Positions 7,756 to 15,548 are shown, counted from the first letter of the stretch. The stretch is DNA of 25,485 bases from JBEVNX01 sp040507895 (GCA_040507895.1 JBEVNX010000159.1:1-25485); one strand, 5' to 3'. Notes: generated by a model not told the origin, from the sequence alone. Translations and numbers: made by a program.

Positions 7756-8682
7756 ATGAGCACGACCGAGAAGCGGCTCGAGGGCCGCGTGGTGGTGGTG
7801 ACCGGGGCAGGACGCGGCATCGGTCGCGCCGAGGCGCTTCTCTTCGCCCGCGAGGGCGCCAAGGTCGTCGTCAACGATCTAGGGAGTGGGCCGAAAGGGG
7901 GCGGGTCCGATACCACGGTGGCGGAGGCGGTCGTCGCAGAGATCCGCGCCAGCGGAGGCGAGGCGGTGGCGAACGGCGATGACGTCGCCTCCATGGAGGG
8001 CGCGGCGCGCATCATCGCCACCGCGGTCGAGCGCTTCGGCAGGCTCGACGTTCTGGTGAACAACGCCGGCATCATCCGGCCGCGGGTCATCTACAACATG
8101 AGCGAGAGCGACTGGGACGACGTGATCGCCATACATCTGAAGGGCACCTTCGCGACAACCCGCGCGGCGGCGCCGATCCTTCGCGATCAGCGTTCCGGCG
8201 TCATCGTCAACACGGCGTCGGAATCCGGCCTCGGACACTACGGTCAGTCGAGCTATTCGGCGGCGAAGGAAGGGATTGTCGGCTTCACGCGCACGATCGC
8301 GAGAGACCTCGGCCGCTTCGGCGTCCGCTGCAACGCCATCCGCCCGCGCGCCCGCACGCGCCTCTTCAACGAGGAGACGATCGACGCCGTGCAAAAGACG
8401 CGAAGCCTGATCGGCGAGCTCGGCGCCCCGCGGCTCGGCGACCCCGCCGCGAGCCGGCCCGAGCACGTGGCGGCGCTCGTCGTCTGGCTCGCCACCGACG
8501 CCGCGGCCAACGTCAACGGGCGGACGTTCCTGGTGGGCGCGGGCGTCGTCGGGATCTATCCCGAGCCGGAGCCCGAGCGGGCGATTGCGCGGGAGGGTGG
8601 CTGGGACCTCGATGCGCTCGATCGGCTCGCGCCAGAGCACCTGACGGCCGACCTGCGAAACGAGTTCGCCGGAGTGAAGTGA
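7756..8682 (+). CDS. Short-chain dehydrogenase/reductase (SDR), hydroxyacyl-CoA-dehydrogenase-like
   Basis: A 308-residue classical SDR. The NAD(P) dinucleotide motif TGAGRGIG is at 16-23, NNAG at 102-105, and the catalytic Tyr/Lys at Y167 and K171 (YSAAK), with S155 or S157 as the catalytic serine. The long loop NDLGSGPKGGGSDT after the second strand and the SESGLGHYGQSSYSAAKEG block resemble the N-terminal dehydrogenase of multifunctional enzyme 2 (3-hydroxyacyl-CoA dehydrogenases). An NAD-dependent alcohol/ketone oxidoreductase acting on an acyl-CoA or similar lipid is likely, but the substrate cannot be fixed. The C-terminal extension (about 270-308) fits that subgroup. A GAGGAGG site lies just upstream of the ATG. 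It appears monocistronic. Confidence 0.88.
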   Translation: MSTTEKRLEGRVVVVTGAGRGIGRAEALLFAREGAKVVVNDLGSGPKGGGSDTTVAEAVVAEIRASGGEAVANGDDVASMEGAARIIATAVERFGRLDVLVNNAGIIRPRVIYNMSESDWDDVIAIHLKGTFATTRAAAPILRDQRSGVIVNTASESGLGHYGQSSYSAAKEGIVGFTRTIARDLGRFGVRCNAIRPRARTRLFNEETIDAVQKTRSLIGELGAPRLGDPAASRPEHVAALVVWLATDAAANVNGRTFLVGAGVVGIYPEPEPERAIAREGGWDLDALDRLAPEHLTADLRNEFAGVK

Positions 8683-8687
8683 GACCG

Positions 8688-8738
8688 ATGAGCGACTTTG
8701 GGGCAGCGCTCGACCGCTTCGAGGAGGACGTGGACTGA
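8688..8738 (+). other. Very short ORF (16 codons) after the SDR gene
   Basis: The ATG at 8688 begins MSDFGAALDRFEEDVD and stops at 8736-8738, five bases after the SDR stop. It may be the surviving start of a lost downstream gene or mere chance. There is no independent support. Confidence 0.2.
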
Positions 8739-8751
8739 TCGTCTCGGAGAC

Positions 8752-8781
8752 GGGAGAACTGAGCGAGGGAGAACTGAGCGA
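8752..8781. repeat. Perfect 15-base tandem duplication
   Basis: The unit GGGAGAACTGAGCGA occurs twice back to back (8752-8766 and 8767-8781) in the 130-base space between the SDR gene and the end of the convergent YkgJ-type gene. It resembles a replication-slippage scar. No function is assigned. Confidence 0.7.
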
Positions 8782-8812
8782 CTGGACCGATGCCGATTTT
8801 TTGAGTCCCTCT

Positions 8813-10024
8813 CTATGTCGTCGCGCCTGTCGTGGTCGCCGAACCGCGTCTTCGTGTGATCGCTCCAATCCGTTGACGTTTTCCCCGTCGGTGCCGGCGC
8901 TTCGGTGCCGCCTGTTCGACCTGCGTTCCGAGATAGAGGAGGAGGACCGACCGGTCTGAAACCGAGAGGGACGGAGGTATCGCCTTCTCGAGAACGCTCA
9001 GCGTTCCGGCGGCGCCACCGAGCTCGCGAAGAGCGGCAAATGCGGCAAACGTCAGTTCTGCATCGCCAAATGGCGTAACCTTCGTCATCTTGGTCTTTGC
9101 GCTTCCGCGCAGTTCGAGCGGCTCGTCGCCATGAGCGAGCAGTCGCAGCGCAGGGCCAACATTCTGCAGAATTCCAAAAGCTCCCTTCGGGCTCAGCCGA
9201 TCGCTGGAAAGGGGAAGGACGCGCCGCAGCATGAGTTCGCCGAGCCCCAGAGCTCGCAACATGCCTTCGGAAGGCAAGGACAGCAGGTTCAGGCGATACG
9301 GGGCCGCCAGCGCCAGCAAGATGTCGTCCATCTCGTCCCGGTCGGCCGATCGCGAGATCCCGTTCATGCCCAGGATGCGCGAAGCTCGTGTGAGAAAGGC
9401 TTCCAGTCCACCCGGATCTTCAGACGCGCTTTTCAACACATCGAGAAAGCTCCCGCGACCAAGTGCCTTGGAGCAGGCATCGCGGAAGCCAGCTTCTCGA
9501 GCCAGCACTGAATCGGCATCCTCCGACGGGTGCAAGGACGGACGCGGAACGCCATGCTCAAGATAAGTCGGATCCAGTATTCCGCTCTCGAGAATCGCTT
9601 CTTTGATTCTCGAGTGCGTACCTTCGACGCGGCCGGGAAGCGGAGGTACTTGCAAACGGAGCGGGCAGAGAAAGTGGGGAGCGACGGCCACAGACTTGCC
9701 GATTCGGCTGAAGACGTTGAACGGGAAGAGGCGGCAAACGCTCGGCTTCGCGGCCTTGCCATGTTCCTTCTCGATACGACAGCGGTTGTCACCATCGAGG
9801 AACATGCACCGATTGCTCGAGTTGATGAACTCCACATAGTCGCCTACCCGACGAGACGCCATGCTCTCGATGGCTGGATACAGAGCGAATAGCTTCTGCA
9901 TCTCGCGCGTGAGGCTTCCGCCAAATCCGTGCCCGCGGCAGCACAGGGCCGTGCATTCGGCGCAGACGTACTGGAAGGCCCCGTCGATAAATGCCGGGTA
10001 GAGCTCGACAGTTTCTTCGGCCAC
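8813..10024 (-). CDS. YkgJ/FliB-type cysteine-cluster protein
   Basis: A 403-residue protein. Its first third carries the cluster signature C21-x2-C24-x3-C28-C29, followed by C73, C82 and C97 (blocks NRCMFLDGDNRCRI and PSVCRLFPF) and C120. This is the pattern of the YkgJ zinc/iron-chelating family (PF03692), and the length and layout recall FliB flagellin lysine N-methylase. The rest (about 130-370) is mostly helical with no motif I know. The last 30 residues are very basic. The GTG start overlaps the nucleotidyltransferase stop by one base (TAGTG). It is the last gene of the PqqD cassette, so a metal- or Fe-S-dependent tailoring role on the peptide is possible but inferred. No flagellar genes are present. 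Confidence 0.75.
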   Translation of the reverse strand: MAEETVELYPAFIDGAFQYVCAECTALCCRGHGFGGSLTREMQKLFALYPAIESMASRRVGDYVEFINSSNRCMFLDGDNRCRIEKEHGKAAKPSVCRLFPFNVFSRIGKSVAVAPHFLCPLRLQVPPLPGRVEGTHSRIKEAILESGILDPTYLEHGVPRPSLHPSEDADSVLAREAGFRDACSKALGRGSFLDVLKSASEDPGGLEAFLTRASRILGMNGISRSADRDEMDDILLALAAPYRLNLLSLPSEGMLRALGLGELMLRRVLPLSSDRLSPKGAFGILQNVGPALRLLAHGDEPLELRGSAKTKMTKVTPFGDAELTFAAFAALRELGGAAGTLSVLEKAIPPSLSVSDRSVLLLYLGTQVEQAAPKRRHRRGKRQRIGAITRRRGSATTTGATT

Positions 10025-11124
10025 TACGTCACATGTCGCTTCGACTCAGTTGCGCGGTTCTCACGGGTTGCCAGGCCGGTAACCGCCAGCCGTTTAGCGT
10101 ACTGAGCCGACCGTGAGAAGTAACTCGCGAGCTGGAGGGGTAGCCTGGGGAAAGCATTGAACGGAGCCCTGAGGTCCACGCTCGCCCGAATCGGGTTCGG
10201 CCAGCGCTCGCGAAGAGCCTCGGCCAGTTTCCACGGCCTGCGAAAAGACTCTGAGATCGCCTCGTAAGGTCCGCCGGCACGGTGACCCAGCGGCTCGCTC
10301 CATCCCCTCAGGACCGCGGGCGCCAGCCAGGCCGGTAAATGCCGCGCCTGCGAAGCTAGCGGAGTGTCGTCGATCGCGGCGCCGAGCAGGCGATGGGCGA
10401 GGCCGATTGCACAGGTGACCCACTCCGCTCGCCGAGGATCCTCACCGAGGCAAAGATGCCAATCGAACCCGGGCGACCGACGCTCTACGGCAACGGCAAT
10501 ATCGCAGAGCCAGAGGGGGCGGACGCCACCATGTCGAAGCAAGTGAAGGCACAGGATCCGAAGGTGGTCCTCCGGCGCCGGAACCCGGATCTCCACGTCG
10601 TCAATCCGTACGAGCGTGGAGCGCTCCAGCAGCTCCTCGAACGACCGATCGCCGAGCGTGTCGGCTCCGCAGTGGAGATCCACCGGATAGGCGCATCCAG
10701 TCGCGTCAAGCGTTAATTGTGCCGCCTCATAGTCCTGCGGTCGCACGCAAAGGTCCAAGTCGCCAAAAGGGCGCAAGCCGGGCTCGGGATAATGACGCGC
10801 AATCGCCCAGCCTTTGACCAGCAGAGGCTCCACGCCGGCCGAGCGCAAAAGCACGAATACATCCTTCAAGTTTCGAGAGTGTATCGCAGCGTTCAGGGTG
10901 TGCAGCCGGTAAGCATCGTGAAGGTCAGAGGCGGCTGCGCACCTTCGAAGGGGGGAGTCCTTGACGCGAAACCAGGCCAAAGCTCCCGCCCCTGAGCCGA
11001 GCAGCAGCGGGGCAAGGGTAGCCAGCTCCCATTCGAAGCAGTATATTGGCCGACCATCAAAACGCCAAGCGCCAGCGAGCAGGACAGAGATTCCCCTGCC
11101 TGGGCATTGCCGCGCAGTACGCAT
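10024..11124 (-). CDS. Nucleotidyltransferase family protein (NTP_transf_5 type)
   Basis: About 366 residues from the ATG at 11124; the frame also allows a TTG at 11139, and neither has a clear ribosome binding site. The core is LLVKGWAIARHYPEP, then GLRPFGDLDLCV with the DxD metal pair at D122 and D124, matching the NTP_transf_5 group (PF14907) of the polymerase-beta nucleotidyltransferase superfamily. Later blocks (DLHCG, then PAPEDHLRILCLHLLRHGG and LCDIAVAVE) are also typical of that group. Such proteins occur in lasso-peptide and HPr-rel-A cassettes, where nucleotidylation of a peptide or partner has been suggested but, to my knowledge, rarely shown. It follows the PqqD fusion by about 70 bases and overlaps the next gene, so it is co-transcribed. 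Confidence 0.8.
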   Translation of the reverse strand: MRTARQCPGRGISVLLAGAWRFDGRPIYCFEWELATLAPLLLGSGAGALAWFRVKDSPLRRCAAASDLHDAYRLHTLNAAIHSRNLKDVFVLLRSAGVEPLLVKGWAIARHYPEPGLRPFGDLDLCVRPQDYEAAQLTLDATGCAYPVDLHCGADTLGDRSFEELLERSTLVRIDDVEIRVPAPEDHLRILCLHLLRHGGVRPLWLCDIAVAVERRSPGFDWHLCLGEDPRRAEWVTCAIGLAHRLLGAAIDDTPLASQARHLPAWLAPAVLRGWSEPLGHRAGGPYEAISESFRRPWKLAEALRERWPNPIRASVDLRAPFNAFPRLPLQLASYFSRSAQYAKRLAVTGLATRENRATESKRHVT

Positions 11125-11197
11125 GAAAGGTGCCGTCAAGAGCCTATGTCGCTAGGTGGAAGCCGCAGAGTTCCTAGTGTCGTGACTGAGACAATGA

Positions 11198-11704
11198 CTA
11201 CAAACACTGAGCGCCAGTCGGGTTGGCGCACACGCGACCATTCTTATTGCAGCAACCGGTTTTACACTGACTGCTTGCTGTACACTTCGAACCGTTCGGT
11301 AGGAGCGTTGCCGCTTCTGAAGCCAAGGGTGCAAGTATGGAAGTGACCAGCGGCAATCCAACTGCGACAGCGAATCCGATGCTTTTCATGGCTTCTCGAC
11401 GCGACACCCTCGCGCGGTTGGATCGGTTCGTGATCGGATCTTGTAACAAATGGGTTCTTTCAAGCTCACGCAAGCCAAACCACACTATGTCTTCGTGAAC
11501 CGACGGGCCTTCGTCGTTCTCCAAGATTTGCTTGATTCGCGACACCGCCGTTCTGCCGTCGCAATGCCTCCATATGAGTGCCGCAGTCTTGTTCAAGCAA
11601 TGTGCTTTATGCCTCTCCAAATCGTAAACAAGCACTTCGTCGTCAAGATCACGAACGATCAAACCCTCGCTTCGTGCTTGAGGAAGGTCTCGGGCTCGCG
11701 TCAT
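11198..11704 (-). CDS. PqqD-domain protein fused to Tat-like signal and six-cysteine peptide
   Basis: A 168-residue fusion. Residues about 12-90 form a PqqD/RRE-like domain (DLDDEVLVYDLERHKAHCLN, then AALIWRHCDG and LLQD), the fold that binds leader peptides in PQQ and other RiPP pathways. Residues 101-132 look like an internal export signal: SRREAMK resembles the twin-arginine motif (R102-R103), followed by a hydrophobic run and LASEAA. The last 36 residues hold six cysteines at 141, 147, 151, 152, 159 and 167 (pattern C-x5-C-x3-CC-x6-C-x7-C), like knottin or Dickkopf-type disulfide-rich peptides. The ATG at 11704 has AAAGGA upstream. It probably carries its own recognition domain and is modified by the neighbouring kinase and nucleotidyltransferase, which is inference. 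Confidence 0.85.
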   Translation of the reverse strand: MTRARDLPQARSEGLIVRDLDDEVLVYDLERHKAHCLNKTAALIWRHCDGRTAVSRIKQILENDEGPSVHEDIVWFGLRELERTHLLQDPITNRSNRARVSRREAMKSIGFAVAVGLPLVTSILAPLASEAATLLPNGSKCTASSQCKTGCCNKNGRVCANPTGAQCL

Positions 11705-11725
11705 CGTTGTCCTTTCGTCCCGGTC

Positions 11726-12634
11726 TCAATTCACTGACGGGCTCAACTCTGTCAACCGCGGCCGAGCATGTTGACCAAGAGTTGGCTGCCGACGCCGTGG
11801 GAAGCACATATTGTCACCCACGCTGTCGAGAATCCGCCGCGCTACGTCCTGCGCCTCTCCGCGTGCGGCCTTCAGCACGCGGGCATCGGTCATCGCCCGC
11901 TCCAGCGTGGCCAGAGTCGCTTCGGGCCGCCGTCGTGCCGGCACCGTGTTGGCGAGCATCCAAAGCACCCCCTGGCCGCGCGAGAGGCGCCGCGGCCGCC
12001 ACCGAGCTCCGTCCTTGTAATGGCTGACGACCACGAGGCCGACCGGCAGCGGGTCGGTGCCCACCTTGCCGCCGAGCGCTTCGATCGATGTCTTCACCTG
12101 CGCTCCGTTGTCGGCGGCCCGAATCGCAGGGGGCTTGGGATAGGGGTGCACGCGCCCGTCGCGATCCACGACTGCATACTCGTCCGAGTAGTAAGTCGCC
12201 CCGGCGCGTACCAGCTCTGTGACCAAGCTCGTCTTTCCGGCGAAGCTGCGTCCCGGAATCACGATCGCTCGGCGCTGCCAGCCGACCACTCCGGCGTGCA
12301 CGAAGATTCGGCCCCGCGCCATTTCCGCGACGTGAAGCTGTAGGTCGGACTCGAATTGGTCCAGAGCCGCCTCTAGATCGAGAGTCCGCGCCAACCTCGC
12401 CGCGTCGGAATAGAGAAGGTTCATGCAGCGAACGCCGGGACGCCTCCCCTCGCCGCCGATGATCAGCGAGTAGAGCCGTTCGACGACGGGGGACGTTGAA
12501 GGGCTCCATTTCGGGGGAAATCGTTCCTTCAGAAGGTCGAGCGCATCGCGCCGGTTGACGCGAACCCCAACGCGAACGCCGTAGCTCACGAAGGATAAGC
12601 CCGCCGCCCACCCGAGGCGGTCGATCTTCTCCAT
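11726..12634 (-). CDS. HPr-kinase-like (HprK-related) serine kinase-fold protein
   Basis: A 302-residue protein. Residues 108-118 (GRIFVHAGVVG) and the P-loop GRSFAGKTSL at 128-137, followed by YYSDEYAVVD at 148-157, are the core of the HPr kinase/PEP carboxykinase-like fold; D151 and E152 are likely catalytic. It lacks the N-terminal DRTGG-like domain of true HprK, and no HPr or PTS gene is near. Relatives in lasso-peptide clusters phosphorylate the precursor peptide, and others form the HPr-rel-A set with PqqD and nucleotidyltransferase genes. Here the PqqD fusion starts 21 bases after its stop, so the fusion's Ser/Thr residues are plausible substrates. It is the first gene of the cassette, behind a good promoter. 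Confidence 0.82.
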   Translation of the reverse strand: MEKIDRLGWAAGLSFVSYGVRVGVRVNRRDALDLLKERFPPKWSPSTSPVVERLYSLIIGGEGRRPGVRCMNLLYSDAARLARTLDLEAALDQFESDLQLHVAEMARGRIFVHAGVVGWQRRAIVIPGRSFAGKTSLVTELVRAGATYYSDEYAVVDRDGRVHPYPKPPAIRAADNGAQVKTSIEALGGKVGTDPLPVGLVVVSHYKDGARWRPRRLSRGQGVLWMLANTVPARRRPEATLATLERAMTDARVLKAARGEAQDVARRILDSVGDNMCFPRRRQPTLGQHARPRLTELSPSVN

Positions 12635-12745
12635 TCACCCGGACTCCCATCTGAGCTTCGGCAATCGCGACACTACTCAGACCTCTCGGTGTGGGGAAGG
12701 TCGCCGCATAGGTGCTGATCTGCGTCGACTTGCTGAATCAGAGAA

Positions 12746-12774
12746 ACTAAACATGCAGGCGAGTTGGGAGTCAA
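12746..12774 (-). promoter_or_regulatory. Sigma70-like promoter of the HprK/PqqD cassette
   Basis: Read on the minus strand, TTGACT (12774-12769) and TTTAGT (12751-12746) are separated by exactly 17 bases, matching 5/6 and 4/6 of the consensus. The site lies about 110 bases upstream of the HprK-like ATG in an AT-richer patch. A start of transcription near 12739 would leave a leader of about 105 bases. Confidence 0.5.
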
Positions 12775-12882
12775 CGAAAGTTACGCGCGTAGAACAGTTG
12801 CCGCACCTTTCCCGGCGTCCGAGATCGTTCCACCCTCGGTGCGGCGATCGAATCGAGCTGACGCGCTCGCACCCTCACCGAT

Positions 12883-14190
12883 CTAAAGCGATGGTGAAGC
12901 GCGAACTGACGCGGCGCGATCATCCCGATGGGGGGGTGGCGCTGCGGACACAGATGCAGCACCCTCGTGAGGTGTCTTACTCTTAGCCGCACCGACAACG
13001 AGGTCCTCGTAAAGTTCCACGATATCGTCGACTAGCCGCTCCTTGGAGAACGATTGGCGCCCGAACTCGTTCCCAGCCCTTCCCATCTCAGCACGAAGCG
13101 CGGGGCGTTCGATCAAGAACGCGAGGGCGCGCGCAAAGCCCTCAACATCGCCGCTCGTCGCGGAAGCGCCGTGGCTCCAGACGGTGAAGCCGTTGCGCTC
13201 CACTTGGCGCTCACCGAGGATGTCGACGACACCACCCACCGCCGTCGCTGCGATGGGCCGGCTCGCAGTCATCGCCTCGATCAGCGTCACGGGGGTTCCC
13301 TCGTTCTTGGAGGTGAGGCAAGCCACGTCGAGAGCCGCGTAGAGGCTCAACACGTCCCGGCGGAAGCCCAGGAACACGACTCGCGCTGCGATGCCCAGCC
13401 TTCCCGCTAGGCTTTGGAGGCGTTCGCGAAGCTCGCCGTCGCCAATCACCGCGAGCCACGCGTCGCCGTCGAGTCGCGCGAACGCCTGCAGTAGCATCTC
13501 GTGATTCTTGACCTCGCAGAGCCGGCCAACGACCCCAAGAAGGATTTGGTCGTCGCCAAGCCCGAGCTCGCGCCGCAGGATGCCGCGGGAATCGGACGCC
13601 ACGGCGCCGACTTCGATGCCGAGGGGCACGACGCGGTACTGTTCGGCGTGGCCGATTCCGAACCGCTCGCCTATCTCGCGCCGCTGCTGTTCGCTCACCA
13701 CGACGATGCGATCCGTGGCGACGCGCGCCAGGGCGCGTTCGATCGCCCGGTAGATGCGGCTCCGAACCGGACCGAAATAGCCGTAAAACGTATGGCCGTG
13801 AAACGTGTGCACGACGCTACAGCGTCGCGGCCGCAGTAGCAGCGCTGCCGGCCTCGCCCAACGGTAGAGGAGCGCCGCCAGGCGACCCACGGCGCCCGCC
13901 TTCGATTTGTGAGTGTGGACGACGTCTGGCTGGAAGCGACGCATCTCGCGGTAAACCTTGATGATAGCCCGGAGGTCGCTGGCACCGATCTCGCGGCTCA
14001 TCTCCGGGACAACGAGCGGCTCCACGCCACGCTCCGCGGCGAAGTACGCCATGTCCCCCTCGCCTTCGGCGACGACGCCGGTGATCAGCTTGGAGGCGAT
14101 CCCCCGCTCACGTAGCCCGGCCTCGAGCCACGCGACGTGCTTAGCGGGGCCACCGACGTTCAGGCGGTCGATGATGCGGAAGATCCTCAA
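12883..14190 (-). CDS. Glycosyltransferase family 4 (GT-B)
   Basis: A 435-residue retaining GT4. The N-terminus has RIIDRLNVGGPAKHVAWL, the acceptor-domain start of this family; VHTHKSKAGAVGRLAA (about 91-106) and HTFHGHTF (128-135) follow. The C-terminal domain has VVGRLCEVKNHEMLL (220-234), VIGDGELRE (248-256) and the E-x7-E donor motif with E297 and E305 (EGTPVTLIEAM). It transfers a hexose from an NDP-sugar to a growing lipid-linked glycan at the inner membrane face. The last 35 residues are low-complexity. The start is TTG at 14190, forming a TTGA overlap with the stop of the upstream membrane protein. It ends the polysaccharide operon. Donor sugar unknown. Confidence 0.9.
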   Translation of the reverse strand: MRIFRIIDRLNVGGPAKHVAWLEAGLRERGIASKLITGVVAEGEGDMAYFAAERGVEPLVVPEMSREIGASDLRAIIKVYREMRRFQPDVVHTHKSKAGAVGRLAALLYRWARPAALLLRPRRCSVVHTFHGHTFYGYFGPVRSRIYRAIERALARVATDRIVVVSEQQRREIGERFGIGHAEQYRVVPLGIEVGAVASDSRGILRRELGLGDDQILLGVVGRLCEVKNHEMLLQAFARLDGDAWLAVIGDGELRERLQSLAGRLGIAARVVFLGFRRDVLSLYAALDVACLTSKNEGTPVTLIEAMTASRPIAATAVGGVVDILGERQVERNGFTVWSHGASATSGDVEGFARALAFLIERPALRAEMGRAGNEFGRQSFSKERLVDDIVELYEDLVVGAAKSKTPHEGAASVSAAPPPHRDDRAASVRASPSL

Positions 14191-15548
14191 GGGGCGAAGG
14201 TGCCGACCGGGCGGATCTGCAGCGATGCGATGTGCTCCGCCTCAGACTCCTTTACGAGCCTTCGCTTCAGCCGACGCTGCTCGAACCCCACCATCGAGAA
14301 GATGAGCAGCCACGGCATCAGAGTCGCGCGATACCGATACACGAGCCCTACGTTGCTGAAAGTGATGCTGTAGAGGACACTCATCGCCGTCAAGAACAGG
14401 AGTATGGGCATCATTTCGTAAGGTCGCCGGCGCAAGCTCCAGGCGAGGCCCTGAAGACATCCCCCCAACATCAGCAACCACCAGATCACCACGTCGGGGA
14501 CCGTCAACACCATCCTGAGGCTCGCGCCACCGAGCTGCCAAGGAAACGGTGCCAACAGCAAGTTGGCGCCCCCGATGAAGAGGGATATCGCGAACCCGGA
14601 CGGGGTTTTCAGATCGTACTCCAACGGCACCCCGGATCCGGTGTTGCGCGCCGTGTAGTCGCGAATCTCTTGGATCCTTGTGAGATCGAACTCTTCCATC
14701 GAAGTGAGATGGTCCGCGATCATTCCCGTGCCGAGCAGAGTCAAGGCTAGAATGCCGCCCACGGCGACGCCGGACATCGAAGTGTTCCGCCCCGTCTCCA
14801 TGCGCGGAATGAGGAGCGAGACGATCACCACGGCGCCCGCAATGTAGGCAGCGTAGGCACGAAAGGCGACAAGCAGCAGAAGCGAGAAAATGCATAGAAG
14901 CACGCCGATAACGGAGAAACCCCGCTTCCTCAGACGCAGGCAGCCGTAGATCGACAGCGCCTCGAAGAAGATGACCACTGGCTCTTTGAGCGTCTGCGCC
15001 GACCAGACGATGAGGGAGGGCATGATGCAGGTCCACCAGGCGGCCCTAACGGCAACCCAGCGCGAGAAGTGGAGTGCAGCTGCGCGGTAGACGACGACCG
15101 CCGTGGCAGCGCCGCAGACGTTGTTGATGACGGCTGCCGGAAGACGTGCTGGAAGATCCGTCAAATAGAAGACGGTTCCGACAAGATAGGGGTAACCGAG
15201 CGTGCCGAGGGTTTCGAGAAACGCCCGCGTCCATTCGTACGGAAGATTGAAGATACTTAGATCGCGCCGTACCCAACCCTGGTAGACGCCAGCACCGGTC
15301 AACCACGCAGTCGCGTCCTCATCCTTGATCACATCCACGAAGCCGAACTCGTAGATCGCCAGCGAGGCCAGGAAACGGAGTCCCAGGGCAGCGAAAAAGA
15401 GGCGGAGTTCGAACTGCTTGTCAGCATCGTCGCGCGCGGTCAGTGCGATCAACTGCGCGCCCGAAAAACCTAGAATGGCGAGGATGATCACCGCCTGGAG
15501 CAAGCCTGTGTTACCGGACACCGCGTTGATGAAGGCGTTGCCAGTCAT
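14187..15548 (-). CDS. Polytopic membrane protein, GT-C or polysaccharide polymerase-like
   Basis: A 453-residue integral membrane protein with about nine to ten hydrophobic segments across its length. The first large loop carries KDEDATAWLTGAGVYQGW, with an acidic cluster where GT-C glycosyltransferases of the ArnT/GT39 type keep their catalytic acid, and a later block WSAQTLKEPVVIFF is common in membrane proteins of glycan loci. A large loop between later segments holds TRIQEIRDYTARNTGSG. It may transfer a polyprenyl-linked sugar or polymerise repeat units on the periplasmic side. It starts at an ATG overlapping the stop of the preceding glycosyltransferase (ATGA) and its own stop overlaps the GT4 start, so translation is coupled. 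Exact family uncertain. Confidence 0.75.
   Translation of the reverse strand: MTGNAFINAVSGNTGLLQAVIILAILGFSGAQLIALTARDDADKQFELRLFFAALGLRFLASLAIYEFGFVDVIKDEDATAWLTGAGVYQGWVRRDLSIFNLPYEWTRAFLETLGTLGYPYLVGTVFYLTDLPARLPAAVINNVCGAATAVVVYRAAALHFSRWVAVRAAWWTCIMPSLIVWSAQTLKEPVVIFFEALSIYGCLRLRKRGFSVIGVLLCIFSLLLLVAFRAYAAYIAGAVVIVSLLIPRMETGRNTSMSGVAVGGILALTLLGTGMIADHLTSMEEFDLTRIQEIRDYTARNTGSGVPLEYDLKTPSGFAISLFIGGANLLLAPFPWQLGGASLRMVLTVPDVVIWWLLMLGGCLQGLAWSLRRRPYEMMPILLFLTAMSVLYSITFSNVGLVYRYRATLMPWLLIFSMVGFEQRRLKRRLVKESEAEHIASLQIRPVGTFAP

Noticed and set aside
7879..8868. 329-codon minus-strand ORF over the SDR gene
   Set aside because: Antisense shadow of a clear SDR coding frame, with no family motifs.
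11198..12634. True HPr kinase/PTS regulation or a PQQ biosynthesis locus
   Set aside because: No HPr, PTS enzyme, PqqA, PqqC or PqqE gene is present, and the kinase lacks the N-terminal half of real HprK.
8813..12634. Classical lasso-peptide gene cluster
   Set aside because: No asparagine-synthetase-like lasso cyclase or B-protease lies beside it; the AsnB at 16884-18752 has the standard full-length form and sits in the glycan operon.
12838..12873. GGTGCG/CGCACC inverted repeat downstream of the GT4 gene, considered as a terminator
   Set aside because: Only six base pairs around a long loop, and no T-run on the minus strand.
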